Source of the DNA: Micromonospora maritima
GTDB lineage: Bacteria > Actinomycetota > Actinomycetes > Mycobacteriales > Micromonosporaceae
Length of the DNA stretch: 35,839 bases
Direction of reading: 5' to 3'
Assembly: GCF_902825405.1 (NCBI RefSeq)
Contig: NZ_CADEAU010000010.1
Coordinates: 1-35,839 of the forward strand
Positions 1 through 7,521 of the stretch are shown one piece after another (position 1 is the first letter of the stretch; the number at the start of each line of letters is the position of its first letter). The position numbers and the translations under genes are program-made. Below the pieces are notes generated by a model, which saw only the letters and a list, made by a program, of their open reading frames with translations, had not been told where the DNA came from and made no database searches.

Positions 1-1116
1 GACCTGGTCGCCGCCGCCGAGCCGCTGCCGCCCGCGCACCCCGGCCCGGAGTCCGGCGACGTGGCGCTGCTCCAGTACACCGGCGGCACCACGGGCGTGC
101 CCAAGGGCGCCGTGCTGACCCACCGCAACCTGCGCGCCAACGCCGCACAGGGCCGGGCCTGGGTACCCGGCCTGCGCGACGGCGCGGAGACCGTGTACGC
201 GGTGCTGCCGCTGTTCCACGCCTACGGCCTGACGCTCTGCCTCACCTTCGCCGTCGGCATCGGGGCGACGCTCGTGCTGTTCCCCCGCTTCGACGCCGAC
301 CAGGTGCTCGACGCGGCCCGCCGCCGCCCGCCGACGTTCCTGCCCGCCGTGCCACCGGTCTACGCCCGGCTGGCCACCGCCGCCCGCGAGCGCGGCGTCG
401 ACCTCACCTCGATCCGGTACGCCATCTCCGGCGCGATGGCGCTGCCACCGGCCACCGTGGACCTGTGGGATCAGGTGACCGGCGGCCTGCTGGTCGAGGG
501 CTACGGGATGACCGAGACGTCCCCGATCACGCTGGGCAACCCGGTCGCGCCGACCCGCCGCCCGGGCACGGTCGGGGTGCCGTTCCCCTCCACCGACGTC
601 CGCATCGTCGACCCCGAGGAACCGGGCCGCGACCGGGCCCCCGGCGAGGCCGGGGAACTGCTGGTACGCGGGCCGCAGGTGTTCGCCGGCTACTGGAACC
701 GGCCCGAGGAGACGGCGAAGGTGCTGCTGCCCGGCGGGTGGCTGCGCACCGGCGACATCGTCACCATGGACGCCGACGGCTTCGTCACCGTGGTCGACCG
801 GATCAAGGAACTGATCATCACCGGTGGCTTCAACGTCTACCCGTCCGAGGTGGAGGAGGCGTTGCGCCGCATTCCCGGCGTCCGCGAGGCCGCCGCCGTG
901 GGTCTGCCCACCGCCGACGGCGAGGAGGTCGTCGCGGCGGTGGTGCTCGACGCCGCCGTGGGCGGCACCCCGGAGGCGATCCGGACCGCGTGCCGCACCC
1001 ACCTGGCCGGGTACAAGGTGCCCCGCCGGGTCGTGGTGGTCGAGGACCTGCCCCGCTCGCAGATCGGCAAGATCCTGCGTCGCGAGGTCCGCGACCAGCT
1101 CCTCGCCGACGGCTGA
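1..1116 (+). CDS. Acyl-CoA synthetase (AMP-forming), 3' part
   Basis: The reading frame is open from base 1, so the N-terminus lies outside the window; 371 residues are visible. It belongs to the ANL (acyl-/aryl-CoA synthetase) superfamily, which activates a carboxylic acid with ATP and transfers it to CoA. Visible motifs, counted from base 1: the phosphate-binding loop YTGGTTGVPKG (26-36), the adenylate motif GYGMTE (167-172), the hinge-region motif LRTGDIVTMDADGF followed by VDRIKELIITGGFN, and the C-terminal catalytic lysine in QIGKILRRE (Lys357). All core motifs are intact, so the enzyme should be active. The style suggests a medium- or long-chain fatty acyl-CoA ligase, but the substrate cannot be read from this part. 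The next gene lies 118 bases downstream and is not obviously linked. Confidence 0.93.
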   Translation, partial: DLVAAAEPLPPAHPGPESGDVALLQYTGGTTGVPKGAVLTHRNLRANAAQGRAWVPGLRDGAETVYAVLPLFHAYGLTLCLTFAVGIGATLVLFPRFDADQVLDAARRRPPTFLPAVPPVYARLATAARERGVDLTSIRYAISGAMALPPATVDLWDQVTGGLLVEGYGMTETSPITLGNPVAPTRRPGTVGVPFPSTDVRIVDPEEPGRDRAPGEAGELLVRGPQVFAGYWNRPEETAKVLLPGGWLRTGDIVTMDADGFVTVVDRIKELIITGGFNVYPSEVEEALRRIPGVREAAAVGLPTADGEEVVAAVVLDAAVGGTPEAIRTACRTHLAGYKVPRRVVVVEDLPRSQIGKILRREVRDQLLADG

Positions 1117-1234
1117 CCCGGCGCCCTCCCAGTACCGTTGTCGCCAACCCGACCCCGCCGCTCGACCGGATGCTCGGCCTGCTCGCCCGGGCGACGCCGT
1201 TTGCGGTGGTGGCGAGCGGGGTAGCCGAGGGTCC

Positions 1235-1462
1235 ATGGTGGATTCTCGTGCTCGTTCGGTCGGCCGCTACGTCATGCGGCTCGTCGGTGGGGTGGCGGTC
1301 ATCCTGGGCATCCTCGGTGCCTTCTCCAGCCTCGCCGACGGCAATCTCGTCGGCATCGTGCTCAGCGCCGTGTTCCTCGCCGGCGGAGTGTTCCTGCTCA
1401 AGCGGTCGGGTGACGGCGGCCGCGCGGCCCGCCCGGCATCCGTGCCGCGCGGCGCGCGCTGA
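1235..1462 (+). CDS. Small two-helix membrane protein
   Basis: A 75-residue protein starting at ATG MVDSRARSVGR. It has a short basic N-terminus, two predicted membrane helices (about residues 12-30 and 37-55, separated by the polar turn SLADGN) and a basic cytoplasmic tail (KRSGDGGRAAR). The pattern suggests both ends face the cytoplasm. The same frame is open far upstream inside the synthetase gene, but only the part after this ATG looks like a protein. I do not recognise a named family; small proteins of this form are common in actinobacteria. No clear Shine-Dalgarno sequence precedes the start. Confidence 0.6.
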   Translation: MVDSRARSVGRYVMRLVGGVAVILGILGAFSSLADGNLVGIVLSAVFLAGGVFLLKRSGDGGRAARPASVPRGAR

Positions 1463-1512
1463 CGGCGGCAGCACGCCGGCCGCGACGCGCGGAAAGTGTC
1501 GGTGTCGCCGCC

Positions 1513-1518
1513 TAGGCT
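1513..1518 (+). promoter_or_regulatory. -10 element TAGGCT of a leaderless transcript
   Basis: TAGGCT is followed by exactly six bases (GGTCCG) and then the ATG at 1525. A -10 hexamer of form TANNNT at this distance puts the transcription start on the start codon, as is known for leaderless actinobacterial mRNAs. There is no Shine-Dalgarno sequence, which fits. Confidence 0.6.
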
Positions 1519-1524
1519 GGTCCG

Positions 1525-2613
1525 ATGGTCGACCGGCGTCAGGTGATGAGCTTCCGTGTCCGTGCCCAGCAGCTCGACCGGGCGCGGGGCGCGCTCGCCG
1601 ACACCGCCGTGCTCGACCTCGGCGTGCAGGACACCGGCCCCGACGGCGGGCGGTGGGCGCTGGCCCTGCGCGGGGTCGAGGTGAGCGCGCTGTCGGCCGA
1701 CGATCTGGTCCTGCTCTGGACCGTGCGCGGCGCTCCCCACCTCTACCGTCGCGCCGACGTCGGCGCGGTGGCGGCGGCGGTCGAGCCGTTCTCCGACGCC
1801 GACGCGGGCAAGCGCATCTACGACGCGTCCAAGCCGCTGAAGGCGGCCGGCATCGGCAACCTGGCCGCGCTCGACGAGGTCGCCGCGCGGATGCGGGAGG
1901 TCGTCACCGCACCCACCGTCAAGGGCGAGGTCTCCGGCCGGCTGGCCGGGCTGCTGCCCGAGCCCTACCTGCGATTCTGCCGCCCGTGCGACGCCACCCA
2001 CCTCTACGAGATGCCGTTCCGGCTGGCCGCCGTCCGGGCCGGGCTGGAGCTGCGGCTGGACACGTCGCCGCCGGTCCTGGAACGCATCCCCGACCTCACG
2101 CCCCGCGACCCGGGCGAGCGGTTCGACCTCGTCCGCGCCTACCTGCGGCTGCTCGGCCCGGCCACGCCCAAGCACGTGGCCGACTACCTCGACGCCCCGG
2201 TCAAGGACGTGAAGGCACGCTGGCCGCAGGACGCGGTCGAGGTCTCGGTAGACGGTGAGAAGCGGTGGCTCCTGGCCGCCGACGAGGCGGCGCTGACCTC
2301 GGCCGACGTGAGCGCGACCCGCCTGCTCGGGCCGTTCGACCTGTTCCTGCAGGCGAAGGACCGGCCGACCCTGGTGCCCGACGCGGCGCGGGCCAAGGAG
2401 TTGTGGCCGGTGCTGGGCCGCCCCGGTGCCGTCCTGGTCGACGGCGAGCTGGTCGGCACCTGGCGTCCCCGCAAGTCCGGCCGGACGTTCCGGGTGTCCG
2501 TCGAGACCTGGCGCAAGCTTCCCGACAGCCGGCGGCGCGCCGTCGTCGAGCAGGCCGAGCGCCTCGCGGCGTACCGGTCGGTGTCGCTCGCGGGCGTGGA
2601 CCTCGGCGGCTGA
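1525..2613 (+). CDS. Winged-helix DNA-binding protein of the AlkZ-like (HTH_42) family
   Basis: A 362-residue protein of the HTH_42 family, which includes the DNA glycosylases AlkZ/YcaQ that remove alkylated or crosslinked bases. The family hallmark W-x-x-R-G-x-x-H-L is at residues 65-73 (WTVRGAPHL). The segment GVQDT (Gln35, Asp36, Thr37) lies where AlkZ carries its catalytic Gln-x-Gln, so the second glutamine is replaced by Thr. C-terminal landmarks are LLGPFDLFLQAKDR, which begins the final domain, and the conserved segment VDGELVGTWRPRKSGR. Length is normal for the family. A DNA-repair glycosylase is possible, but many family members are untested and the altered QxQ site makes activity uncertain. 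The gene appears to have its own leaderless promoter. Confidence 0.85.
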   Translation: MVDRRQVMSFRVRAQQLDRARGALADTAVLDLGVQDTGPDGGRWALALRGVEVSALSADDLVLLWTVRGAPHLYRRADVGAVAAAVEPFSDADAGKRIYDASKPLKAAGIGNLAALDEVAARMREVVTAPTVKGEVSGRLAGLLPEPYLRFCRPCDATHLYEMPFRLAAVRAGLELRLDTSPPVLERIPDLTPRDPGERFDLVRAYLRLLGPATPKHVADYLDAPVKDVKARWPQDAVEVSVDGEKRWLLAADEAALTSADVSATRLLGPFDLFLQAKDRPTLVPDAARAKELWPVLGRPGAVLVDGELVGTWRPRKSGRTFRVSVETWRKLPDSRRRAVVEQAERLAAYRSVSLAGVDLGG

Positions 2614-2625
2614 CCGGCGGTCAGC
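2609..2625. terminator. Bidirectional terminator-like palindrome containing both stop codons
   Basis: A perfect 7-bp inverted repeat, GCTGACC and GGTCAGC around the loop GGC. Its left arm contains the TGA stop of the upstream plus-strand gene and its right arm the stop of the minus-strand gene. It is well placed to end transcription from both sides. There is no U-tract, which is usual for high-GC actinobacterial terminators. Confidence 0.55.
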
Positions 2626-3109
2626 GGCGTCCGGCCGCCTCCGCCTTCAGCAGGTCGAGCGCACCGTCGAGGGTGGCGGTGAACTCGTCCGGACAGATGG
2701 TGGCGGAGAAGACCCGACCCCGGTCCTCGCGCCCGGCAGGGTCGGATCGCCAGAACGCGAAGACGAGCACCAGAGCGTCGTCGAGGTAGGCGTAGCTCGA
2801 CACGTTGTCGACCGTCTCACCCCACCGCAGGAACCAGTACCGCTCGCGGAACTCGGTCCGGTCTTCCGCCAGCAGGCGGAAGACCTCCTCGGCCGGGCGT
2901 CCCGGGAACGGGCACGGCGGGATCGCCCGTCGGCGTACCTGCTCCGCCGTGCCGCGCAGCAGGCGGCAGAACGCCGGCACGAACGCCACGTTGTCCTCGG
3001 TGGTCAGCAGCGTGTCCGCCGCCCACAGGTCGACGACGCGAAGGTCGGGCAGGTGCGCCGGGCCGATTTCCACCGCGAACGTGCTCCGCGTACCGAATCG
3101 TCGTGCCAC
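2621..3109 (-). CDS. Conserved hypothetical protein, possibly immunity-like
   Basis: A 162-residue soluble protein from a GTG start (MARRFGTRSTFAVEIG). An alternative GTG at 3073 would remove 12 residues. TAGCCT lies eight bases before 3109 and may be the promoter. The N-terminal pattern R-x-T-F-A-V-E-I followed by aromatic and acidic stretches recalls small immunity-type families such as Imm42, but the similarity is loose and I do not assign it. The centre has conspicuous aromatics (YWFLRWGETVDN), and the C-terminus is an amphipathic helix (LDGALDLLKAEA). No membrane segment or signal is visible. It converges on the HTH_42 gene with only seven bases between stops. Confidence 0.7.
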   Translation of the reverse strand: MARRFGTRSTFAVEIGPAHLPDLRVVDLWAADTLLTTEDNVAFVPAFCRLLRGTAEQVRRRAIPPCPFPGRPAEEVFRLLAEDRTEFRERYWFLRWGETVDNVSSYAYLDDALVLVFAFWRSDPAGREDRGRVFSATICPDEFTATLDGALDLLKAEAAGRR

Positions 3110-3150
3110 GACGCGGGAGGCTACCAACCGCTCCGCGCACGCTACCGGCC

Positions 3151-3789
3151 TTACCGGTGGGCGAACACGAACCCGCCCTCGACATCCGGGGCGGGACGGT
3201 GGGTCATCTCGGCGTCGACGGTGAAGCCGGCGGCGTCCAGCCAGGCCGCGACCCGCTCCGGCGGGCGGCGGTGCACGTGGACGCGCATCGGGTGTCCGCC
3301 GTACCCCTGGGTCTTGAGCCGGCTGCCCTCGCCGGCGAAGAACCCGAGCAGGACGACCCCGCCGGGGCGCAGCACCCGGTGGAACCCGGCGAGCACCCCG
3401 GGTACGTCCTCGTCCGGCACGTGGATCAGCGAGAACCAGGCGAGCAGACCGGCCAGCGACGCGTCGGCGAGGTCGAGGCGCGTCATCGAGCCCACCTCGA
3501 AGCGCAGGCCCGGGTGGTCCCGTCGGGCCACCTCGATCATCGCGGGTGACAGGTCGACACCGAACGCGTCCAGGCCGAGACCGCTCAGGTGGGCGGTGAT
3601 CCGGCCCGGTCCGCAGCCCACGTCGGCGACCGGCCCGCTCCCCTGTGCCCGCACCAGTTCGGCGAACAACCCGAGGACGCCGCGCTGGAACGGTTCCCCG
3701 GCGAGGGCGTCGCGCAGCAGGTCGGCGTAGCTGGCCGCCACCGTGTCGTAGGAGGTGCGGGTGTCGTCGAGCCATCCGGCAGCAGACAT
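3151..3789 (-). CDS. Class I SAM-dependent methyltransferase
   Basis: A 212-residue enzyme of the Methyltransf_11/25 type. The SAM-binding motif I VADVGCGPG is at residues 54-62, and the acidic residue ending strand 2 is Asp79 (GVDLSP). Motif IV is LLAWFSLIHVPD (115-126), and RVLRPGGVVLL is the usual motif after strand 5. The N-terminal helix DTRTSYDTVAASYADLL is typical of small-molecule methyltransferases. The start chosen is the ATG giving MSAAGW; TATGGT lies seven bases upstream. An in-frame ATG at 3801 would add four residues. The substrate cannot be told. It is divergent from another methyltransferase 40 bases away and resembles the one at 16674. Confidence 0.88.
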   Translation of the reverse strand: MSAAGWLDDTRTSYDTVAASYADLLRDALAGEPFQRGVLGLFAELVRAQGSGPVADVGCGPGRITAHLSGLGLDAFGVDLSPAMIEVARRDHPGLRFEVGSMTRLDLADASLAGLLAWFSLIHVPDEDVPGVLAGFHRVLRPGGVVLLGFFAGEGSRLKTQGYGGHPMRVHVHRRPPERVAAWLDAAGFTVDAEMTHRPAPDVEGGFVFAHR

Positions 3790-3829
3790 GTCCGGCACCA
3801 TAGCCCGCGCTCGTGTGAGGATGATCGGC

Positions 3830-4603
3830 ATGTCCGATCGCGCGCGGAGCTTCGGGGCGGCGGCGCAGGCCTACGAACGGTTCCGGCCCGGCTATCCGCC
3901 GGAACTCGTCGACCTGGTGCTGGCGTACGCGGACCGGCCGCTGCGGACCGCGCTGGAGATCGGGGCCGGGACGGGCAAGGCCACGCGCCTGTTCGCCGGG
4001 CCGGGCCGCACGGTCACCGCCAGCGACCCGGACGCCGCCATGCTGGCCGAGCTGCGCACGCACGTACCGGCGCAGGTGCGGACCGTACGGGCCGCGTTCG
4101 AGGAGCTGCCGACGGACGAGGCCTACGACCTGGTCTACGCGGCGGCGGCGCTGCACTGGACGCGCCCCGAGGGCCGGTGGGACCGGGTGGCCGCGCTCCT
4201 GACGCCCGGCGGCGTGTTCGCCTCGTTCGGTGGGCCGCTGCGGCTGCGCGACCCGGCGGTGCAGGAGTCGGTGCGGCGGGCCCGGGCGCCGTTCCTCGAC
4301 AGCGACGAGATCCCCTCCCCGGACGGCACGCCCGAGACGCACGCGATGCGGTGGCCGGGCACCGAGCTGCGCCGGGACGCGCGGTTCGGCGACGTCCGGC
4401 AGTCCGAGATCGCGCGCCGCGTCACGATGACCGCGGGTGACTACCTCTGCCTGTTGTCGACCGTCTCGGCCTACCTGGAACTGCCGGCGCATCGACGGGA
4501 GCAGGTCCTCCGACGGATCCGGGAGGTGCTGCCCGGCAGGGTCGAGGTCACCACCGACGTCACCGTCCACCTCGCCCGCCGGCGGTCGGACGCCGCGTCC
4601 TGA
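3830..4603 (+). CDS. Class I SAM-dependent methyltransferase
   Basis: A 257-residue methyltransferase. Motif I ALEIGAGTGKAT is at residues 41-52 and the strand-2 acidic residue is Asp66 (ASDPD). AAALHW (105-110) and LLTPGGVFASF (123-133) follow in the expected order. The N-terminal signature FGAAAQAYERFRPGYP is typical of an actinobacterial family annotated only as class I methyltransferase. The C-terminal third (GDYLCLLSTVSAYLELP) forms the cap that would select the substrate, which is unknown. It is not close in sequence to its divergent neighbour, so the pair is not a simple duplication. An in-frame ATG at 3821 would add three residues. Confidence 0.88.
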   Translation: MSDRARSFGAAAQAYERFRPGYPPELVDLVLAYADRPLRTALEIGAGTGKATRLFAGPGRTVTASDPDAAMLAELRTHVPAQVRTVRAAFEELPTDEAYDLVYAAAALHWTRPEGRWDRVAALLTPGGVFASFGGPLRLRDPAVQESVRRARAPFLDSDEIPSPDGTPETHAMRWPGTELRRDARFGDVRQSEIARRVTMTAGDYLCLLSTVSAYLELPAHRREQVLRRIREVLPGRVEVTTDVTVHLARRRSDAAS

Positions 4604-4624
4604 CCCGTTCCCGGCGGACGGTCA
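4601..4624. terminator. Palindrome spanning the two convergent stops
   Basis: TGAC-C-CGT and ACG-GTCA pair around a nine-base loop with one bulged C. The left end is the stop codon of the plus-strand methyltransferase and the right end is the stop of the minus-strand gene. Same design as the hairpin at 2609, but weaker. Confidence 0.35.
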
Positions 4625-5572
4625 CTGCATGGCGGTGGCGGGCGGGTGGTCGAAGGACGTCGGGCAGCGGAAGACGTAGAGGGAGTAGCCCCGCCCGATC
4701 GTCACCTCCGTGGGTCGGGCCGACGCTCCGGGCGGGTCCTCCACCGGCCGCCAACTGCCCTCCGTCCCGTACCACTCGGAGGAGTCGGCGGTGAACAGCA
4801 GCCTCATCGGGGTGCCGCACTCGGCGCAGTCCACCGGGTGGGGGTCGGTCAGCGACCAGTTCGCGAAGCCGCCGACCTTCCAACCCGGGGCCAGCGACAG
4901 GTCCGTCTGGTAGGTGTCCTCGTCCTCCCCCTCCCAGTCCCCGATCCGGGCGTCCAGGTCCTCGGGCAGCAGCCCGCCGTACTGGTACTCGCGGATTCGC
5001 TCCGGATGCAGCACGCAGGGCGTGGGCAGGTAGGAGGCGCTGACCACGGGCGGTTCGGGGGCGGTCGCCAGGGGCTCGGTCACGTCGTCGGCGCGCCGCC
5101 AGTACAGCCGTACCCTCGGGTTGTGGCCCAGCTCTGGGTGGTCCAGCGGGCACCACAGGACCTGCATCACGTCCGTGTCGTCGGGCCCGACGAAGTCGGG
5201 GACGTCCCGACGGTGCAGTTGGGCCACCGGGACCATCGGTATCGGCTGGTCCACCAGGTGGTGGGGCTCGGAGAAGCCCAGGGGCGACAGCTGCGCCCGC
5301 TGCTCGTCGGTCACCTCGTCGGCGGCGAGGATCGCCCGGTCACGGTGCACCGACGCCGGGGTCCGGAGTTGGAAGACGTAGTGCGCGTCGCCGTCGTCGC
5401 ACACCGGCCACGCCTCGTGCGCCGGCCAGAGCAGCGGCCCGCCCACCGAACTGTCGGCGACCGTCGGGCGGCCCGGACGGGGGTGCAGCCGGGTGGCCGT
5501 GGCCGAGTGGGCGGCCAGTTCGGGGAAGAGCGCCGCGACGTCGACAGGTCGCGGCGGCGTGGTGCGGGTCAC
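4622..5572 (-). CDS. DUF1963 (YwqG-like) family protein
   Basis: A 316-residue soluble protein starting at GTG. The segment DSSVGGPLLWPAHEAWPVC (from about residue 40) and later VLWCPLDHPE match the pattern of YwqG/DUF1963 proteins, which have a conserved GG-x-P-x-x-P region and a beta-rich fold of unknown biochemical role. Near the C-terminus are LAPGWKVGG, a standard family landmark, and CAECGTPMRLLFTADSSEWYG, in which two cysteines could bind metal. Members of this group are often found near polymorphic-toxin immunity genes, but no toxin is nearby here. TATGAT lies eight bases before the GTG and may be the -10 element. Confidence 0.75.
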   Translation of the reverse strand: MTRTTPPRPVDVAALFPELAAHSATATRLHPRPGRPTVADSSVGGPLLWPAHEAWPVCDDGDAHYVFQLRTPASVHRDRAILAADEVTDEQRAQLSPLGFSEPHHLVDQPIPMVPVAQLHRRDVPDFVGPDDTDVMQVLWCPLDHPELGHNPRVRLYWRRADDVTEPLATAPEPPVVSASYLPTPCVLHPERIREYQYGGLLPEDLDARIGDWEGEDEDTYQTDLSLAPGWKVGGFANWSLTDPHPVDCAECGTPMRLLFTADSSEWYGTEGSWRPVEDPPGASARPTEVTIGRGYSLYVFRCPTSFDHPPATAMQ

Positions 5573-5648
5573 GGTCGACGATCATAGAGAGCGGGTGCGA
5601 CGGACAATCCTGTTGCGGGCGCTCGCCGCGACGGACAGGCTGCCCGGC

Positions 5649-6554
5649 ATGCCGATGCACGACGGACAGCTCGCCGTCACCGCCGCCACCGTTCGCGACC
5701 TGGTCGACGCGCAGTTCCCCGCCTGGCGCGACCTGCCCGTCCGCCCGGTGGCCTCGGACGGCACGGTCAACGCCGTCTTCCGTCTGGGCGAGCGCCTCAC
5801 CGCGCGGTTCCCGCTGCAACCGCAGGAGCCCGAGGTCGCGCGGCGCTGCCTGGAACGCGAGGCGGACGCGGCCCGGGAGCTGCTGGGGCAGACCCGCTTC
5901 CCGACCCCGGAGCCGGTAGCGCTCGGCGCACCCGGCGCCGGTTATCCGCTGCCCTGGGCGGTGCAGACCTGGCTGCCCGGTGCGGTGGCGACCGCGCAGG
6001 ACCCGGGTGACTCGTACGCCTTCGCCGACGACCTGGCCGAGTTCGTCGACGGGGTGCGGGCGATCGACACCCGGGGGCGGACGTTCGACGGCCCGGGCCG
6101 CGGCGGCGCCCTGCCCGCGCACGACGAGTGGATGGAGACCTGCTTCCGGCACAGCGAGGCGTTGCTGGACGTGCCGCTGCTGCGGCGGTGCTGGGCGGCG
6201 ATGCGGGAGCTGCCCCGGGGCGGCACGCCGGACCGGATGACCCACGGCGACCTGATCCCGGGCAACGTCCTGGTCGCCGACGGGCGGCTGGCCGGGGTGC
6301 TCGACGTGGGCGGGCTGGGGCCGGCCGATCCGGCGCTCGACCTGGTCGGTGCCTGGCACCTGCTGGAGGCCGGCCCGCGCCGCGCGCTGCGGCGGCGGCT
6401 CGGCTGCGACGACCTGGAGTGGGAACGGGGCCGAGCCTGGGCGTTCCAGCAGGCCATGGGGCTGGTCTGGTACTACCGGGAGTCCAACCGGGTGATGAGC
6501 CGCACGGGCCGGCGCACGCTGGACCGGATCACCGCCGACCCGCCGCCGCGCTGA
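5649..6554 (+). CDS. Aminoglycoside-phosphotransferase-family kinase-like protein
   Basis: A 301-residue APH-family protein that would phosphorylate a small molecule with ATP. The Brenner-type catalytic loop is THGDLIPGN (residues 198-206) with base Asp201 and Asn206. The Mg-binding Asp219 is in VLDVGGLGPADP, where most members have D-F-G or D-W-G, a mild departure. The N-lobe holds NAVFRLGERLTARFP. The start chosen is ATG 5649 (MPMHDG); ATG 5655 is a close alternative. It is clearly paralogous to the protein at 22993 (shared QFP-x-W and FRLG-x-x-LTAR patterns). Resistance to an aminoglycoside should not be assumed, since many chromosomal members have other substrates. Its 3' end overlaps the LysR gene by 26 bases. 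Confidence 0.85.
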   Translation: MPMHDGQLAVTAATVRDLVDAQFPAWRDLPVRPVASDGTVNAVFRLGERLTARFPLQPQEPEVARRCLEREADAARELLGQTRFPTPEPVALGAPGAGYPLPWAVQTWLPGAVATAQDPGDSYAFADDLAEFVDGVRAIDTRGRTFDGPGRGGALPAHDEWMETCFRHSEALLDVPLLRRCWAAMRELPRGGTPDRMTHGDLIPGNVLVADGRLAGVLDVGGLGPADPALDLVGAWHLLEAGPRRALRRRLGCDDLEWERGRAWAFQQAMGLVWYYRESNRVMSRTGRRTLDRITADPPPR

Positions 6555-7479
6555 ACCGGGGCCAGGCGGGCCGCCACGCCGGCGCGGGCGCCGGCGGCAG
6601 GGCCGTGACGTGGTCGAGGATCGCCCGCAACCCCGGATGCGGGTTGGTCCGGGGCAGCAGGAGCGAGATCGGGTATGCCGGGGTCGGGTCCACGATCGGG
6701 ATGCGCCGCAGGTCGTGGCGCGCCGGCCAGACGTAGCGGTCGCGTGCGCCGACCAGGGTGGCCACGTCGGCGGAGCCGGCGATGGCGTCGAGGAGGACCT
6801 CGTCGCCGAAGTTCGGGCCGGTGGCGTCGATGCGCAGGTCGAACGCGGTGACCAGCTGGTCGTAGAACTCCGACCACTCGCTGCGGGGCACGATGCCGGG
6901 CACCCGGATGAGATGTCCGCGCAGCTGGGGCGGGGTGACCGCGCGGGCGGACGCGAGCGGGTGCCGGGGGCCGACGAGCAGCTGCAACTCCGAGTCGAAC
7001 GCGTGGACCATCCGGACGTCGGGCGGCAGGTCGGCCGGGTCGGTGACGGTGCGGAACGCGGCGTCGACGTCGCCCGCCTGGACGGCGGCGGCCACCTGGC
7101 GCGGGTCGTCGACGCGGAGGGTCACCACGTCGAGGGCGGTGCCGGGGTGCGCCCGCCAGTAGTCGTGCAGGACCACGGCCTGCGCGCTGCGCAGCCCGAG
7201 CACGTCGACGCGCGGGGCCCGCGACGCCGGCCGGACCGCGGCCACCGCGCGGTCCGCGCTCACCACCAGACCCCGGGCGTACGGGAGGAACGCCCGGCCG
7301 TCGAGGGTCAGGTCGACCCCCCGCGCGGTACGGGTGAACAGGCGGACCTTCAGTTCGCGCTCCAGAGCGGCGACGCGCTTGGAGACCGCCTGCGGGGTCA
7401 CGCCCAGCTCGTCGGCGGCGTGTCGCAGCTGCCCGAGCTCGGCCGCCCGGACGAACGATCGCACTGCCTCGGTGTCCAC
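6529..7479 (-). CDS. LysR-family transcriptional regulator
   Basis: A 316-residue regulator. The N-terminal winged helix-turn-helix is at residues 1-60, with FVRAAELGQLRHAADELG as first helices and VTPQAVSKRVAALERELK as recognition helix and wing. The effector domain from about residue 90 has the usual two-lobe periplasmic-binding-protein form (VTLRVDDPRQVAAAVQAGDVDAAF; FDSELQLLVGPRHPLA). LysR proteins usually control a divergent gene and themselves. The divergent neighbour starts 43 bases away at 7522, making it the natural target candidate. The GTG start is supported by a TAGGGT hexamer six bases upstream, so the transcript is probably leaderless. Confidence 0.92.
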   Translation of the reverse strand: MDTEAVRSFVRAAELGQLRHAADELGVTPQAVSKRVAALERELKVRLFTRTARGVDLTLDGRAFLPYARGLVVSADRAVAAVRPASRAPRVDVLGLRSAQAVVLHDYWRAHPGTALDVVTLRVDDPRQVAAAVQAGDVDAAFRTVTDPADLPPDVRMVHAFDSELQLLVGPRHPLASARAVTPPQLRGHLIRVPGIVPRSEWSEFYDQLVTAFDLRIDATGPNFGDEVLLDAIAGSADVATLVGARDRYVWPARHDLRRIPIVDPTPAYPISLLLPRTNPHPGLRAILDHVTALPPAPAPAWRPAWPRFSAAAGRR

Positions 7480-7485
7480 CGGCCC

Positions 7486-7491
7486 ACCCTA
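7486..7491 (-). promoter_or_regulatory. -10 element TAGGGT of leaderless lysR-type gene
   Basis: On the minus strand TAGGGT is followed by GGGCCG and the GTG start at 7479, the six-base spacing of a leaderless transcript. Confidence 0.6.
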
Positions 7492-7509
7492 GGCGCGTCC
7501 TCGTCGGAA

Positions 7510-7515
7510 TAGGCT
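7510..7515 (+). promoter_or_regulatory. -10 element TAGGCT of a leaderless transcript
   Basis: TAGGCT, then TCGGCG, then the GTG start at 7522. Together with 7486-7491 it makes a compact back-to-back promoter pair with 18 bases between the two hexamers, where a LysR protein could bind and affect both. Confidence 0.6.
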
Positions 7516-7521
7516 TCGGCG

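Noticed and set aside
465-2258. Plus-strand open frame of 597 codons.
   Set aside because: Out-of-frame shadow of the acyl-CoA synthetase and HTH_42 genes; an Arg-rich, repetitive translation.
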